A stretch of 64,000 nt of DNA from an uncultured bacterium (GCA_937890835.1 CALADF010000035.1:226354-290353), one strand, 5' to 3'. Shown: positions 6,540 to 15,743, numbered from the stretch's first letter. The notes: generated by a model not told the origin, from the sequence alone. Numbers and translations are program-made.

Positions 6540-8750
6540 ATGTCTGCTGTTGGAACGTTTTGCCTGCTCGCCGCTTTCGCGGGATGCGCCATCTCGCTTG
6601 CGTGCCTCGGTATTGCCCACGTTTTTCATCATGCGGGTCGCATCGAACGCTCCGATGCGTTTGCTTGGGGCGGGCGTCTCTCGGCGGTTCTCACCGCAGT
6701 GGCGCTCACCGTGTGCTGCGCGGTGCTCGTCTGGTGCTTCATGACGGGGGATACGTCCCTCGAGTACGTGGTGAAGAACCGCTCCGACGCGACGGGCGAC
6801 CTCGCATGGCTGTTCAAGCTGTCGGGTTTGTGGGCGGGGCGTGCAGGCAGCTTGCTGTTCTGGGCGTGGCTGATTTCGGCGTTCAACGTTTTCCTGGTGC
6901 TCTCTACGCGTAAAGACGTGCGGCCTCTCGACAACGGGGCGCTTTCCGTGTCGGGCATGGTGCTTTTGGCTTTCCTGGGCGTGCTGCTGTTCTCGTCTGA
7001 CAACACGCCCTTCGTCTCGCTTGACCCGCGCTACTTCGACGCCGAGGGCAACCTGGTGGGGGCTGCGTCCCTTTGGGGTATGAACGCGCTGCTCGAGCAC
7101 TGGGCCATGGCCGTCCATCCGCCGACGTTGTTCGTCGGCTACGCCGGGCTCACCTTCCCGTTCGCCTACGCCGTCGCCGCGCTGGTCGTCGACGACGATG
7201 GTGTGACGTGGGTGAATCGCGCGACGCCGTATCTCATGTTTTCGTGGCTTTTGCTCGGGGCGGGCATCGGCCTTGGCGCCGTGTGGGCTTACGTGGTTCT
7301 CGGCTGGGGCGGCTATTGGGGCTGGGACCCGGTTGAGAACGCGAGCCTTCTGCCATGGCTTGTCGGCGTGGCGCTCCTCCACTCGTTCACCGTTTACCGT
7401 CGGCGTGGAACCTTCAAGCGTTGGAGCGTCATGTGCACCTGTCTTGCGTTCGCCTTCGTCATCTTGGGCACGTTCATCACGCGCTCGGGCATCGTGGAAT
7501 CGGTTCACGCCTTCGACGGCGACTCGGTGTCTCTTGTGCTGTTCCTTGCGCTGATCGTCGCTTCGCTTCTCGCGGGCTCGGTGGGTCTTGCCGTGCGCCG
7601 CCGAAGCTTCGGGGCGCAAAACGCCTCCGACGACGACATCGACTCCCTGGTTTCGAAGGGCGCGGCGTATTACGTGAACAATCTCATCATGGTGACGTTC
7701 GCCGTGCTGCTCGCGTACATGACCGTGTCGAGCGCCCTTCCTGGTTTTCTTCCCTTCGGGGGCAAGGCGCTGTCCGCGGGAACCTACAACGCCATCGCGC
7801 GGCCCCTCGGCATCGCGTACTGCGCCCTCATCGCGGTGTGCCCGCTGCTTGGTTGGCGCAAGACCGACGGCGCGGCTTTCCGCCGTCGCGCGCTTTTGCC
7901 GGGCGTGTGCGCCGTCGTGACGTTCGCCGTGCTGATGGCGTATTTCCTCTTGTACCTGCTGCCGAGCTACAACGCGATCGTCGCGACGGGAGGAAGCGCG
8001 GCGGAGGGTCTGCTCGAGCAGGGGCCGAGCTGGTATTACAACGGGCTCGCCGTCGCGGGGTTCGCGGTGGCGTCCCTCTTGGTTTTCAACGCGGCGTTCA
8101 TGGTCGTGCGCGCGGCGCGTCGCGCGGGGTCCCCGTGGCGCCGGCGCCTGCCCGCCTTCGGCGGCGGCATCGCGCATGCGGCCGTGGGCGTCATCTTGGT
8201 CGGGCTCATCGGGTCGTCGATGTACGTCACCGAGGTCACGGGGTATCTTCCCCACGATGAAGAAACCGATACCGTGCCCACGTCGTTTACCGTTCAGGAC
8301 TTCGAGTTGGTCTACACGGGCAGCTCCATAGAACGCTCCGAAAACGCCGATGACGTCACGTACGCGCTCGCTTTCGACGTTCTCAAGGACGGCTCGCATG
8401 CGGGGTCGGTGGAGCCTGCCGTGCAGGTGGTGCAGTCGACGCAGCAGCAAAAGCTCGTGGCCGACGTCATCAGCTTCCCCGCCGAGGACCTGTTCGTGGT
8501 CTATCGGGGCGTGAACGCCGAAGGGGCGTTCTCCCTTGACGTGCGCGTGAACCCCCTGATCGGTTTCGTCTGGGTCGGGTTCGCGCTGCTCATGGTGGGC
8601 TCGCTGCTGTCGCTGTTCGCCGATCGCGGCCCGAGCGCTGCGGGCGCGTCTGCCGGCGGGTGCGGCGAAGGGGCTCGGGAGGCGTCGGCATCGGCGCTCT
8701 CGGCGAACGGGGAAGCGCCGTCGGGCGCCGAGAGCGAGGAGGGGAGATGA
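6540..8750 (+). CDS. ccmF: Haem lyase subunit CcmF
   Basis: A 736-residue polytopic membrane protein that joins haem to apocytochrome c CxxCH sites. It has well over ten hydrophobic segments and the tryptophan-rich haem-handling motif WGGYWGWDPVEN at about residues 256-267, followed by LLPWLVGVALLHS. Further family landmarks are HPPTLFVGYAGL and GTFITRSGIVESVHAF. A large extracytoplasmic region near 580-680 precedes the last helix, as in CcmF. An Ala/Gly/Ser-rich tail of ~40 residues after the last helix is likely cytoplasmic and poorly conserved. Its stop overlaps the next start as ATGA (8747-8750), so translation is probably coupled. Confidence 0.96.
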   Translation: MSAVGTFCLLAAFAGCAISLACLGIAHVFHHAGRIERSDAFAWGGRLSAVLTAVALTVCCAVLVWCFMTGDTSLEYVVKNRSDATGDLAWLFKLSGLWAGRAGSLLFWAWLISAFNVFLVLSTRKDVRPLDNGALSVSGMVLLAFLGVLLFSSDNTPFVSLDPRYFDAEGNLVGAASLWGMNALLEHWAMAVHPPTLFVGYAGLTFPFAYAVAALVVDDDGVTWVNRATPYLMFSWLLLGAGIGLGAVWAYVVLGWGGYWGWDPVENASLLPWLVGVALLHSFTVYRRRGTFKRWSVMCTCLAFAFVILGTFITRSGIVESVHAFDGDSVSLVLFLALIVASLLAGSVGLAVRRRSFGAQNASDDDIDSLVSKGAAYYVNNLIMVTFAVLLAYMTVSSALPGFLPFGGKALSAGTYNAIARPLGIAYCALIAVCPLLGWRKTDGAAFRRRALLPGVCAVVTFAVLMAYFLLYLLPSYNAIVATGGSAAEGLLEQGPSWYYNGLAVAGFAVASLLVFNAAFMVVRAARRAGSPWRRRLPAFGGGIAHAAVGVILVGLIGSSMYVTEVTGYLPHDEETDTVPTSFTVQDFELVYTGSSIERSENADDVTYALAFDVLKDGSHAGSVEPAVQVVQSTQQQKLVADVISFPAEDLFVVYRGVNAEGAFSLDVRVNPLIGFVWVGFALLMVGSLLSLFADRGPSAAGASAGGCGEGAREASASALSANGEAPSGAESEEGR

Positions 8751-9463
8751 ACGGACCTGCCGTCAAGGTGGAGAACCTGACCAAGCAGTTCGGCTCCCGC
8801 AAGGCGGTCGACGGGGTGTCGTTTACGCTCCCGCAGGGGGCTTTTCTCACCGTGTTCGGTCCGAATGGCGCGGGCAAGACCACGCTTTTGCGCATGCTGG
8901 CAACGCTCGCACGTCCGAGCGCGGGCGCGGTGGAGGTGGCAGGGTTCGACGTGCGCGAAGATCCCGATGCGTTGCGTTCGTCGATCGGTCTCATCTCGCA
9001 CGACCCCATGCTCTACCCGGATCTCACGGCGGAGGAGAACCTCGTGCTCTACGCGCGGCTCTACGGGATGGATGATCCTCGAGGGCGTGCTCTCGACCTG
9101 CTCGATGCCGTGGGGTTGAAATCGCGCAGGCTCGATCGCGTGCGCACGTTCTCCCGCGGCATGACTCAGCGCATCGCCATCGCCCGCGCTCTCGTCAACG
9201 ATCCCGCGGTTGTTTTGCTCGACGAGCCCTGCGCCGGCCTCGATCCTCGTGCGGTCGAGATATTCGACGGGATCATAGCCGACATGCGCGCCGAGCGCAC
9301 CTTCATCATGGTCAGCCACGACTTCGCGCACGGCATCGCGTTAGCCGACCACGCCCTCGTCATGGCGAAGGGACGCGTCGTGCGTTTCGGACGCGTCGAG
9401 GACGATGACATCCCCGAGCTTTCCGCGGTTTATCGGGAGACGATCGGAGGGGGTGTGGCGTGA
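8747..9463 (+). CDS. ccmA: Haem exporter ATP-binding protein CcmA
   Basis: A 238-residue ABC ATPase of the CcmABCD complex that powers release of haem-loaded CcmE. Walker A is GPNGAGKTT (38-46), the ABC signature reads FSRGMTQRIAIARAL, Walker B is VVLLDEPCAGLDP and the H-loop is MVSHDF. The start at 8747 overlaps the ccmF stop and makes the protein begin like the family; in-frame upstream codons belong to the ccmF reading. The stop overlaps the ccmB start. Confidence 0.95.
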   Translation: MNGPAVKVENLTKQFGSRKAVDGVSFTLPQGAFLTVFGPNGAGKTTLLRMLATLARPSAGAVEVAGFDVREDPDALRSSIGLISHDPMLYPDLTAEENLVLYARLYGMDDPRGRALDLLDAVGLKSRRLDRVRTFSRGMTQRIAIARALVNDPAVVLLDEPCAGLDPRAVEIFDGIIADMRAERTFIMVSHDFAHGIALADHALVMAKGRVVRFGRVEDDDIPELSAVYRETIGGGVA

Positions 9464-10209
9464 TGCGTCGATCGCCGTCGTCGAAAGCGAGCTGCGAGCG
9501 GCGGGTGACCCGCGCGTCCTCGTTCGCCCAGTACCGCATCCTGCTCGCGAAGGATCTTCGTCGGGAGCTGCGCACCAAGGAGATGCTCGTCTCGATGGGC
9601 GTTTACGCGGTGCTCGTCATCGTCGTGTTCGGCATCGCGCTCAGCTTCGCTCGGCCGAGGGAGGAGTTTCTCGAGGTGAGCGGGGGCCTTCTGTGGGCGC
9701 TTGTCGTGTTCACCTCGCTGCTCGGCCTCAACCGGTCGTTTGCCGTCGAGAAGGAGAACGGCTGCATCGAGGGCCTTCTGCTCGCCCCTGTCGACCGCGG
9801 GGCGCTGTTCCTCGCCAAGGCGACTTCCAATCTGGTGTTTCTGCTCGTCGTCGAGATCATCGCCGTGCCGCTGTTCTGGCTCTTCTTCTCAAGCTACGCC
9901 GAGCCGGCGCACACCGCGCCCCTGATCGCGGTGCCGATTCTGCTCGGCTCCATCGGCATGGCAGGGGTGGGAACGCTTCTATCCACCATCACGGTGAACA
10001 CGCGCGGCAAGGACGTGTTGCTGGCGTTGTTGTTCGTGCCCGTCGTGTTCCCGCTTCTGTACGCGTGCGTGTCCGCGACCACGGGCGCCATCGTCGGCGG
10101 AGATGCCTTCGCGAGCGCGTTCGCCACGTCGTTGGCTCTCGCCGCCGCCTACGACGTGGTGATGATTCTCGCCTCGTGGGTCCTCTACGATTTCGTGGTG
10201 AGCTCGTGA
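9463..10209 (+). CDS. ccmB: Haem exporter membrane protein CcmB
   Basis: A 248-residue membrane protein with about six hydrophobic segments, the permease partner of CcmA. It has the family opening FAQYRILLAKDLRRELRTKEM, then LNRSFAVEKENGCIEGLLLAPVDRGALFLAKATSNL, a classic CcmB stretch. The ATG at 9463 overlaps the ccmA stop; a GTG one codon earlier is equally possible. Confidence 0.94.
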   Translation: MRRSPSSKASCERRVTRASSFAQYRILLAKDLRRELRTKEMLVSMGVYAVLVIVVFGIALSFARPREEFLEVSGGLLWALVVFTSLLGLNRSFAVEKENGCIEGLLLAPVDRGALFLAKATSNLVFLLVVEIIAVPLFWLFFSSYAEPAHTAPLIAVPILLGSIGMAGVGTLLSTITVNTRGKDVLLALLFVPVVFPLLYACVSATTGAIVGGDAFASAFATSLALAAAYDVVMILASWVLYDFVVSS

Positions 10210-10243
10210 CGCGTTACGCGGCGGGTTTTCGAGTAAAGAAAGG

Positions 10244-11023
10244 ATGAGGGACGTGTCCATCTCAACTGCAAAGACGCGGATTCCCGAAACGGGGGGCGTG
10301 CTCGATCGTTTGGCGCCTCTCGCCCTCGGCATCGGGGCCGTTCTCACCACTGTGGGCTTTCTCATGGCGTTTCTGATCGTGCCGCCCGTCAACGGCGCGT
10401 CGGTCGGCGAGGCGGTCGTCATCGGAGATGCCGTCGTGGCGAACAAGCTTCTCATCTCGCAGAAGATCTTCTACTTTCATATGCCTGTGGCGCTCGTCTC
10501 GTTCGGGGCTCTTGTGTTCGCCGCGTATTACAGCGCGCGCTTCCTTGCGACGCGCAACGCGCGCTTCGACACGTGCGCGAAGATCGCCATGGAGATAGCG
10601 CTTCTGTTCGTGATCATGACCATGATCACCGGCGAGATGTGGACGCGTTTCGAATGGGGCGTGTGGTGGACGTGGGAGCCGCGTCTGACGACGTACCTCA
10701 TCCTCATGTTGATCGTCATCGCTTACATGGTTCTGCGCAACATGGTCGACGAGCCCGAGCGTCGTGCGACGTTCTCGGCGGTCATCAGCATCATCGCCTT
10801 CGTCGACGTGCCGATCTGCCTGATGGTGACGCGGCTCATCCCCTCGTCCATTCATCCCGTCGTCTTGCGCGAAGGGGGCTTGAGCCCCGAGATGGCCGCG
10901 TGCGTGGCCGTGGTGACGCTGGGCATGATCGCCATCGCGTTCGCGCTCTACCGCATGCGCTTCGGGCAGGTCAGGCTCGAGCAGCGCGTGGAGCAGGCGA
11001 AAGAGCTGCTCGAGGACGAGTAG
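10244..11023 (+). CDS. ccmC: Haem exporter protein CcmC
   Basis: A 259-residue membrane protein with six predicted helices that binds haem on the outer face and transfers it to CcmE. The tryptophan motif reads FEWGVWWTWEPRLTT, with conserved histidines in QKIFYFHMPVAL and SSIHPVVLREGG. AAAGAAAGG precedes the ATG. It is 34 bases after ccmB in the same operon. Confidence 0.94.
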   Translation: MRDVSISTAKTRIPETGGVLDRLAPLALGIGAVLTTVGFLMAFLIVPPVNGASVGEAVVIGDAVVANKLLISQKIFYFHMPVALVSFGALVFAAYYSARFLATRNARFDTCAKIAMEIALLFVIMTMITGEMWTRFEWGVWWTWEPRLTTYLILMLIVIAYMVLRNMVDEPERRATFSAVISIIAFVDVPICLMVTRLIPSSIHPVVLREGGLSPEMAACVAVVTLGMIAIAFALYRMRFGQVRLEQRVEQAKELLEDE

Positions 11024-11055
11024 CATGCGGCCCGCGCAGGGCGCGGGCGACATGC
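11023..11055 (+). other. Stable intercistronic hairpin after ccmC
   Basis: GCATG-CG-GCCCGCGC-AGG-GCGCGGGC-GA-CATGC folds into a 13-bp stem with an internal loop. No U-run follows, so it may protect or process the mRNA rather than end it. A shorter copy of the core (GCGCAGGGCGCGGGC) recurs near 11163-11177. Confidence 0.55.
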
Positions 11056-11206
11056 TGCGCCGGGAAGACGCCGCCTGTGCAGGACGTGGGCGGTTTCGGT
11101 GAGCCGATGGGCGCCGCTTGCGGAACATGCGGGTGGCTGTTGCACCTGATCGACCTCGCTCGCGCAGGGCGCGGGCGGTTGCCTGAAACGTTTGAAAGGA
11201 ATTGAC

Positions 11207-11428
11207 ATGGATCCTGTTTTGGCGGAAATCTACTCCACCGTCATCCCGTCGGCGCCCTACATCATCGCCGCGTACGCGCTGCTGTGGGTCGCTCTGCTCG
11301 TTTACGTGCTCATGATCATGCGCGGCGTGAAGCGTGCTAGCGAGCGCATGTCCCTCATCGAGGAGGAGCTTGCCGACCGCAAGGAGCGCTCCGCGCGTGA
11401 AGTCGCTGACCGCACCGAGGATCGGTAA
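11207..11428 (+). CDS. CcmD-like small membrane protein
   Basis: A 73-residue protein with one membrane helix (about 13-37) followed by a charged, probably coiled tail (RASERMSLIEEELADRKERS). Size, topology and position after ccmC fit CcmD, which holds CcmE to the CcmABC complex, but CcmD sequences are too variable to be certain. The ATG at 11207 lies eight bases after AAAGGA. Confidence 0.75.
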   Translation: MDPVLAEIYSTVIPSAPYIIAAYALLWVALLVYVLMIMRGVKRASERMSLIEEELADRKERSAREVADRTEDR

Positions 11429-11442
11429 CCGCGCCGTTCATC

Positions 11443-11600
11443 TCGTCTCGTGATTCGCGGCAGCGCCCGCCCGCTGCATCCCGCAGTTCGCGCTTTCCTC
11501 TTGCAGCCGCACCATCCGCCGTGCTTCACGATTCGCGGTTCCGCTTCGTAGTCGCGCCCGCCCGCTCTATAGCTCACGATTCGCGGTTCTCGCTTGCATC
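11443..11600. repeat. Three imperfect copies of CACGATTCGCGGTTC
   Basis: CGTGATTCGCGGCAG (about 11450), CACGATTCGCGGTTC (about 11528) and again CACGATTCGCGGTTC (about 11577) lie in the gap between the ccm operon and the surface protein gene, each near a CGCCCGCCCGCT-like stretch. They may be tandem duplications or binding sites. Confidence 0.6.
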
Positions 11601-11687
11601 TCCCTTGACGTGGGGGGCGGGGGAGGGTGTTAGCATCCATGCGTATGCGTTGTGAAAAAACCTAGAGTTTGCATGGAGGGAATTGCG

Positions 11688-12224
11688 ATGAGGAAGAAAG
11701 CGAGGGGCGCAGCGCGCATAGCGGCGGCCATGGGTTTGTCCGCCGTGTTGGCTTTGGGCGGTACGCCGATTCTTGCCGTCGCGGCGGAACCCGATGATCT
11801 CGGGTCGTCCGCTGCCGCTGGCGTTCAAAGCGGTGAGGAGGAGGGAAGCGACGGCTCTGACGCGGTCGTCGGCGAGGCCGAGGCCGCCGGCGGCAACGGC
11901 GCGCAAGCGGACGGGTCCGAACCCGCAAGCGGTGTTGCTCCCGCATCCGCAGCTGATAAAGCTGCGACTGCCGCCGATGGCGAGCTGGCGGGCAAGGGCA
12001 CGGCGGAGGGTCCCTACCAAGTTGGCACGGTGGCCGACTTGCAGAAGGTCGCCGAGCTGGTCAACGGTGGCGATGCCGCCTATGCCAAGGCTCATTACAA
12101 GCTGACCGAGAACATCGACCTTGCCGGCGTGGAGAGCTGGACCCCCCATCGGTACCGAAGGCAGTCAGTTCACGGGAACGTTCACGGGCGCGGCGGAGGA
12201 CTGCCATGTCACGGGCGCCGTTAA
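11688..12224 (+). CDS. Surface protein, N-terminal fragment (1 of 3; frameshifted gene)
   Basis: This piece starts at ATG 11688 behind GGAGGG and encodes a signal peptide (MRKKARGAARIAAAMGLSAV, cleavage likely after AVAA), an Ala/Gly/Glu-rich linker, then GPYQVGTVADLQKVAELVNG and YKLTENIDLAGVESWTP, the usual opening of a GLUG-type repeat protein. At 12142-12147 a run of six C shifts the frame; with five C the reading continues as WTPIGTEG in the next frame, so the residues after WTP here are not native. The whole original gene covers 11688-15721, about 1,340 codons, and would be a secreted wall-anchored protein. The break could be a real mutation, phase variation in the C-tract or a sequencing error. 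Confidence 0.75.
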   Translation: MRKKARGAARIAAAMGLSAVLALGGTPILAVAAEPDDLGSSAAAGVQSGEEEGSDGSDAVVGEAEAAGGNGAQADGSEPASGVAPASAADKAATAADGELAGKGTAEGPYQVGTVADLQKVAELVNGGDAAYAKAHYKLTENIDLAGVESWTPHRYRRQSVHGNVHGRGGGLPCHGRR

Positions 12225-14115
12225 CGTGACCGGTAACTACAAGGTCGGCGGTATGTTCGGCGATGGTTATGCGAATCTGAGCGGGTGCACGGTGAACGCG
12301 ACGGGCTCCGTGACCGGCATTTATCTTGCGAGGGACCTCGAGGGCGACTGCGTCGGCGGTCTCATCGGTTCCGCGTATACCGGCAATCAGACGACCGGCT
12401 GCTCTGTCTCGGGTGCGAGCCTTGCATGCAACGCGCCCTACGATTACGCCAAGGGGTCTGCGAAAAACCAGCTTTGCGTGGGCGGCCTGATCGGCATATT
12501 CCACAAGAGCAGCTCTAACGGCGGCGCGCTTTCCGGCTGCTCAATGTCGAACGTGTCGTTCGACATTGAGGATCCCCAGGTCAAGCAGGAAGATTGGCCC
12601 ATCCTCGGCATCGTGTCAGGCGGCTACCGCGCTTCGAGCATCTCTGGCGCAAGCGCTCCGGACGGTCAGGTCAGCGTCGACGGTCTTACGGTTTCGGGTG
12701 AGAACACCGGCTCCAACGCCGAGCAGAAGTTCCCCGGCTCCGTTGCCATGAACGGCACGTCGAACGTGTTCGATCAGGGTTCCGGCACCGCCGATGACCC
12801 CTACATCATCTCTTCGATCGACGATCTCAAGCTGTTCCGCGAGACGGTCAACGGCACCGGTCTCACCTACGAGGGCCAATACCTCAAGATCGCCGACGGC
12901 GCCGAGTTCGATTTGTCCGACGAGCAGTGGACGTCCATCGGTACGAGCTCGAAGAAGTTCACGGGCGCCTTCGATGGTAACGGTGCCACGATCAAGGGTC
13001 TCACCGATGGCGGTAAGTTCGGAATGTACGGTCTGTTCGGCTATATCTCCGGCGCCACGATCAAGAACATGAAGTTCGTCGACGTGAAGCTTGAGTACAA
13101 CGGCTCGAACCGCGGTGCCGTGGCGGGCTGTCTTTACGGTACGAACACCATCGAGAACATCGAGGTTTCCGGCTCCATTGTCGGCAACGATTACGTGGGC
13201 GGCATCGCCGGCCGTCCGTACCTGAATGCCGCCAACCCCGGCACTCTGACCATCAAGAACTGCGTTAACAACGCGACGATTTCCGGGAAAACAAAGGTCG
13301 GCGGCATTGTCGGCCATGCTCGAGCGGACGTTGCGGGCAGTACGCTTTGCGTCGTCGAAGGCTGCACCAACAACGGCGTCGTTTCCGGCCAGTACGTCGG
13401 CGGCATCGCGGGCTGGTCTTACAACGCCGAGCTCACGAGCTGCGCGAACACCGCCAAGGCGTCGGGCACCACTTCCGCAGGCGGTATCGTGGGCAGCACG
13501 AACCAGAACTCCAGGTTCGAATCCTGCAAGAACGCAGGCGAGATTCTTCAAGAGGGCAGCTCTGATAGCGGTACCGGCGCAGGCGGTATCGTCGGCGTGT
13601 CGAATTCCGGTGTCACCGTGGTGACTAAGAGCGCCAATACGGGCTCTATTGCCGGCGTCAAGAGCGCGGGCGGCATCATCGGCGGCACGCAGGCTTCGGG
13701 CGACAGCATCGACAACTGCTACAACGGCGGGGCGATCGTCGCGACGGGCGACGGCGCCGTCGCTGCCGGCATGTTCGGCTACAACAATTCGTCGAGCCCT
13801 GTCAAAGCATGCCTTAACGATGGCGTCGTCACCGCCGACAAGGGAACCGCGTATCAAATCGGCTTGAGCAATTATTGGTACGAGCCGGCACCAGGTTCCC
13901 AAATTGCCAGCTGCTACTACCTGGGTGAGGACGGCACGGTTTACGCTGCTGCCGAAGACGGCAAGGGCGAAGGCACCGAGCAGAAGGACATGACGCGCGG
14001 CGAGCTCGCCGCGCGTCCTGAACGCCGCCGGCGGCGTGGACGGCTTCTGGCAAGCCCAAAACGGCTCCGTCCAGCCCGATCCGATGATTCCGGGCGCTTG
14101 GGACGACGAGGGTAA
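12121..14115 (+). CDS. Surface protein, GLUG-repeat middle fragment (2 of 3)
   Basis: Native coding runs from about 12148 to about 14015 in this frame. It contains at least six GLUG-like units, such as YKVGGMFGDGYANLSGC, TKVGGIVGHA, QYVGGIAGWSYNAELTSCAN, TSAGGIVGSTN and GTGAGGIVGVSN, which form a beta-solenoid in secreted adhesin-like proteins. A second block starts GTADDPYIISSIDDLKLFRE. The frame fails at about 14017 (GCCGCGCGTCC): the neighbouring frame continues with VLNAAGGVDGFWQAQNG, and one base less would join them. No plausible start or RBS exists for this piece alone. Confidence 0.72.
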   Translation: MPAWRAGPPIGTEGSQFTGTFTGAAEDCHVTGAVNVTGNYKVGGMFGDGYANLSGCTVNATGSVTGIYLARDLEGDCVGGLIGSAYTGNQTTGCSVSGASLACNAPYDYAKGSAKNQLCVGGLIGIFHKSSSNGGALSGCSMSNVSFDIEDPQVKQEDWPILGIVSGGYRASSISGASAPDGQVSVDGLTVSGENTGSNAEQKFPGSVAMNGTSNVFDQGSGTADDPYIISSIDDLKLFRETVNGTGLTYEGQYLKIADGAEFDLSDEQWTSIGTSSKKFTGAFDGNGATIKGLTDGGKFGMYGLFGYISGATIKNMKFVDVKLEYNGSNRGAVAGCLYGTNTIENIEVSGSIVGNDYVGGIAGRPYLNAANPGTLTIKNCVNNATISGKTKVGGIVGHARADVAGSTLCVVEGCTNNGVVSGQYVGGIAGWSYNAELTSCANTAKASGTTSAGGIVGSTNQNSRFESCKNAGEILQEGSSDSGTGAGGIVGVSNSGVTVVTKSANTGSIAGVKSAGGIIGGTQASGDSIDNCYNGGAIVATGDGAVAAGMFGYNNSSSPVKACLNDGVVTADKGTAYQIGLSNYWYEPAPGSQIASCYYLGEDGTVYAAAEDGKGEGTEQKDMTRGELAARPERRRRRGRLLASPKRLRPARSDDSGRLGRRG

Positions 14116-15721
14116 GGCCGTCGTGGAGATCCTCGATGCCGAGGGGTCTCTTGTTGATCGCTATGAGACTTTCGACGCTGCTGTTGCTGCCGTTGAGAGT
14201 GGGCAGACCATTAAGTTGGTCAAGAACACGACGGTCGCGGGTAAGCTGAATATCGATGTTGCGGTGGAACTCGACCTCAACGGCTGCACTCTGATGGGCA
14301 CCAACACCGTGTACTCCTTCGGGTTCAAGGGTGATGGTATGTCTCGGGTGTTTGACTCTAGTGCCGACAAGTCGGGCAAGATTGTGAACGCTGCTTCCCA
14401 CGCACTCGTCATCGACGGTCCTGGCGTTGAGGTTGTCCTTGATGACGTGACGATCGAGGCTGGTCTGTACGTGGCTCAAGTGTCTAATGCCGCTCAGGTG
14501 ACGCTGCGGGGTGGTACGTACACGGGCGGTGACTCCGCTTTTGCGATGTACGGGACTCAGAATGAGACAGATAAAGACAAGCCGACCATGATCATCGTAG
14601 AGGATGACGCCGTGCTGACGGGCGGTGCAGGCTATGCCGTTTCTTCGAACGGGAATGCCAAGTATCTTGGCCCGGTTAACATTTACGTCAACGGCGGCGA
14701 GCTTATTTCCAAGGGCGTAGACGGCGGCGCCGTGTACATGCCCACGCATGGTGAGTTCGTTATGACCGATGGTTATCTCGAAGGCGCCCAGGGCGTTCAG
14801 ATTTGCGATGGCGCCACGGTGAAGATTTTCGGCGGAGCTATCAAGGCGACTAATCCCAGCACGATAGACAACCCCTCAAAGCAAGGCGACGGTATTGTCG
14901 AGGACGGTGCTGCTCTGTCTATTGTTTCGCGAGGAGGCGGGTATGGAGTTGCCGGCAGCGCCACTGTGGAGATCACCGGAGGAACGTTTGAAGCTGCGGC
15001 GAACCCCGCCATTCGGGAGTACGGCTTCGGCGACATTGCCGGATCTCTTGTGAGGGACATATCTATTTCGGGCAATGCGGTCGTAACCAATCTCAAGAGC
15101 GGCGCCCCGGCCGTTGAGCTCGCGCTCCTCGAGGGGGATGCGGCGAAAGTCATCTCGGGTGGCACGTATTCCGCGCCGCTTGACGAGTCGTATCTTGCCG
15201 AGGGCTTCGGCCTGAACATGCTCTCCGAGGGAGGCTACGGCGTGCACGAGCATAAGTGGGCCGATGAGGTTCAGTTCGACGAGAGCGGCCACTGGAAGAA
15301 GTGCGCTCTGTGCGATGGGGCCACGGCGGTCGAGCCGCACGAGCTCTCCGCCGAGTGGGCGACTGATGCCGAGCTCCATTGGCATGCGTGCTCTGGTTGC
15401 GCCTACACGGCCGACAAGGCCGCGCATCAGTTCGGCGACTGGACGGTGACCAAGGAGGCTACGGCAACTGAGGCGGGTTCGCGCGAGCATGCGTGCGCCA
15501 CGTGCGGCTTGACCGTTTCGGAGGTCATCCCCGCACTCGGCGGGGGCGCTGATCAGGGTAGCTCCGATCAGCAGAAACCCGGCTCCGATCAAGAGAAGCC
15601 GGCGCTCGCGTTGACCGGCGATTCGCTGACGGCTCCTGTGACCCTTGCGGGCGTTGCGATTGCCGCGGCGGCGGTGGCGCTTGTCGCCTTCGCCCTTCGC
15701 AGGCGCCAGAGCGTGAAATAA
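14036..15721 (+). CDS. Surface protein, C-terminal fragment with wall-anchor-like tail (3 of 3)
   Basis: It continues the same protein: a beta-helix-like region (VDRYETFDAAVAAVESGQTI, then GGTYTGGDSAFAMYG and similar units), followed by a Cys/His-rich section (CALCDGATAVEPHELSAEW, CSGCAYTADKAAHQFGDWTV, CATCGLTVSEVIPALG) that looks like small repeated metal-binding knots of Gram-positive surface proteins. The end has LALTGDS, a hydrophobic helix and RRRQSVK, matching the layout of a sortase signal with LALTG in place of LPxTG. No RBS precedes this piece, so it is expressed only if the frameshifts are bypassed or absent. Confidence 0.75.
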   Translation: MDGFWQAQNGSVQPDPMIPGAWDDEGKAVVEILDAEGSLVDRYETFDAAVAAVESGQTIKLVKNTTVAGKLNIDVAVELDLNGCTLMGTNTVYSFGFKGDGMSRVFDSSADKSGKIVNAASHALVIDGPGVEVVLDDVTIEAGLYVAQVSNAAQVTLRGGTYTGGDSAFAMYGTQNETDKDKPTMIIVEDDAVLTGGAGYAVSSNGNAKYLGPVNIYVNGGELISKGVDGGAVYMPTHGEFVMTDGYLEGAQGVQICDGATVKIFGGAIKATNPSTIDNPSKQGDGIVEDGAALSIVSRGGGYGVAGSATVEITGGTFEAAANPAIREYGFGDIAGSLVRDISISGNAVVTNLKSGAPAVELALLEGDAAKVISGGTYSAPLDESYLAEGFGLNMLSEGGYGVHEHKWADEVQFDESGHWKKCALCDGATAVEPHELSAEWATDAELHWHACSGCAYTADKAAHQFGDWTVTKEATATEAGSREHACATCGLTVSEVIPALGGGADQGSSDQQKPGSDQEKPALALTGDSLTAPVTLAGVAIAAAAVALVAFALRRRQSVK

Positions 15722-15743
15722 CCAAATCGCGCGAGCTTTACCG

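Noticed and set aside
6471..8450. Long minus-strand open frame (659 codons) opposite ccmF
   Set aside because: Arg/His/Gln-rich product without domains, antisense to a clear CcmF; it follows from GC-rich codon bias.
12616..13902. Minus-strand frame opposite the GLUG repeats
   Set aside because: Repetitive Ala/Val/Asp sequence mirrors the repeats of the surface gene.
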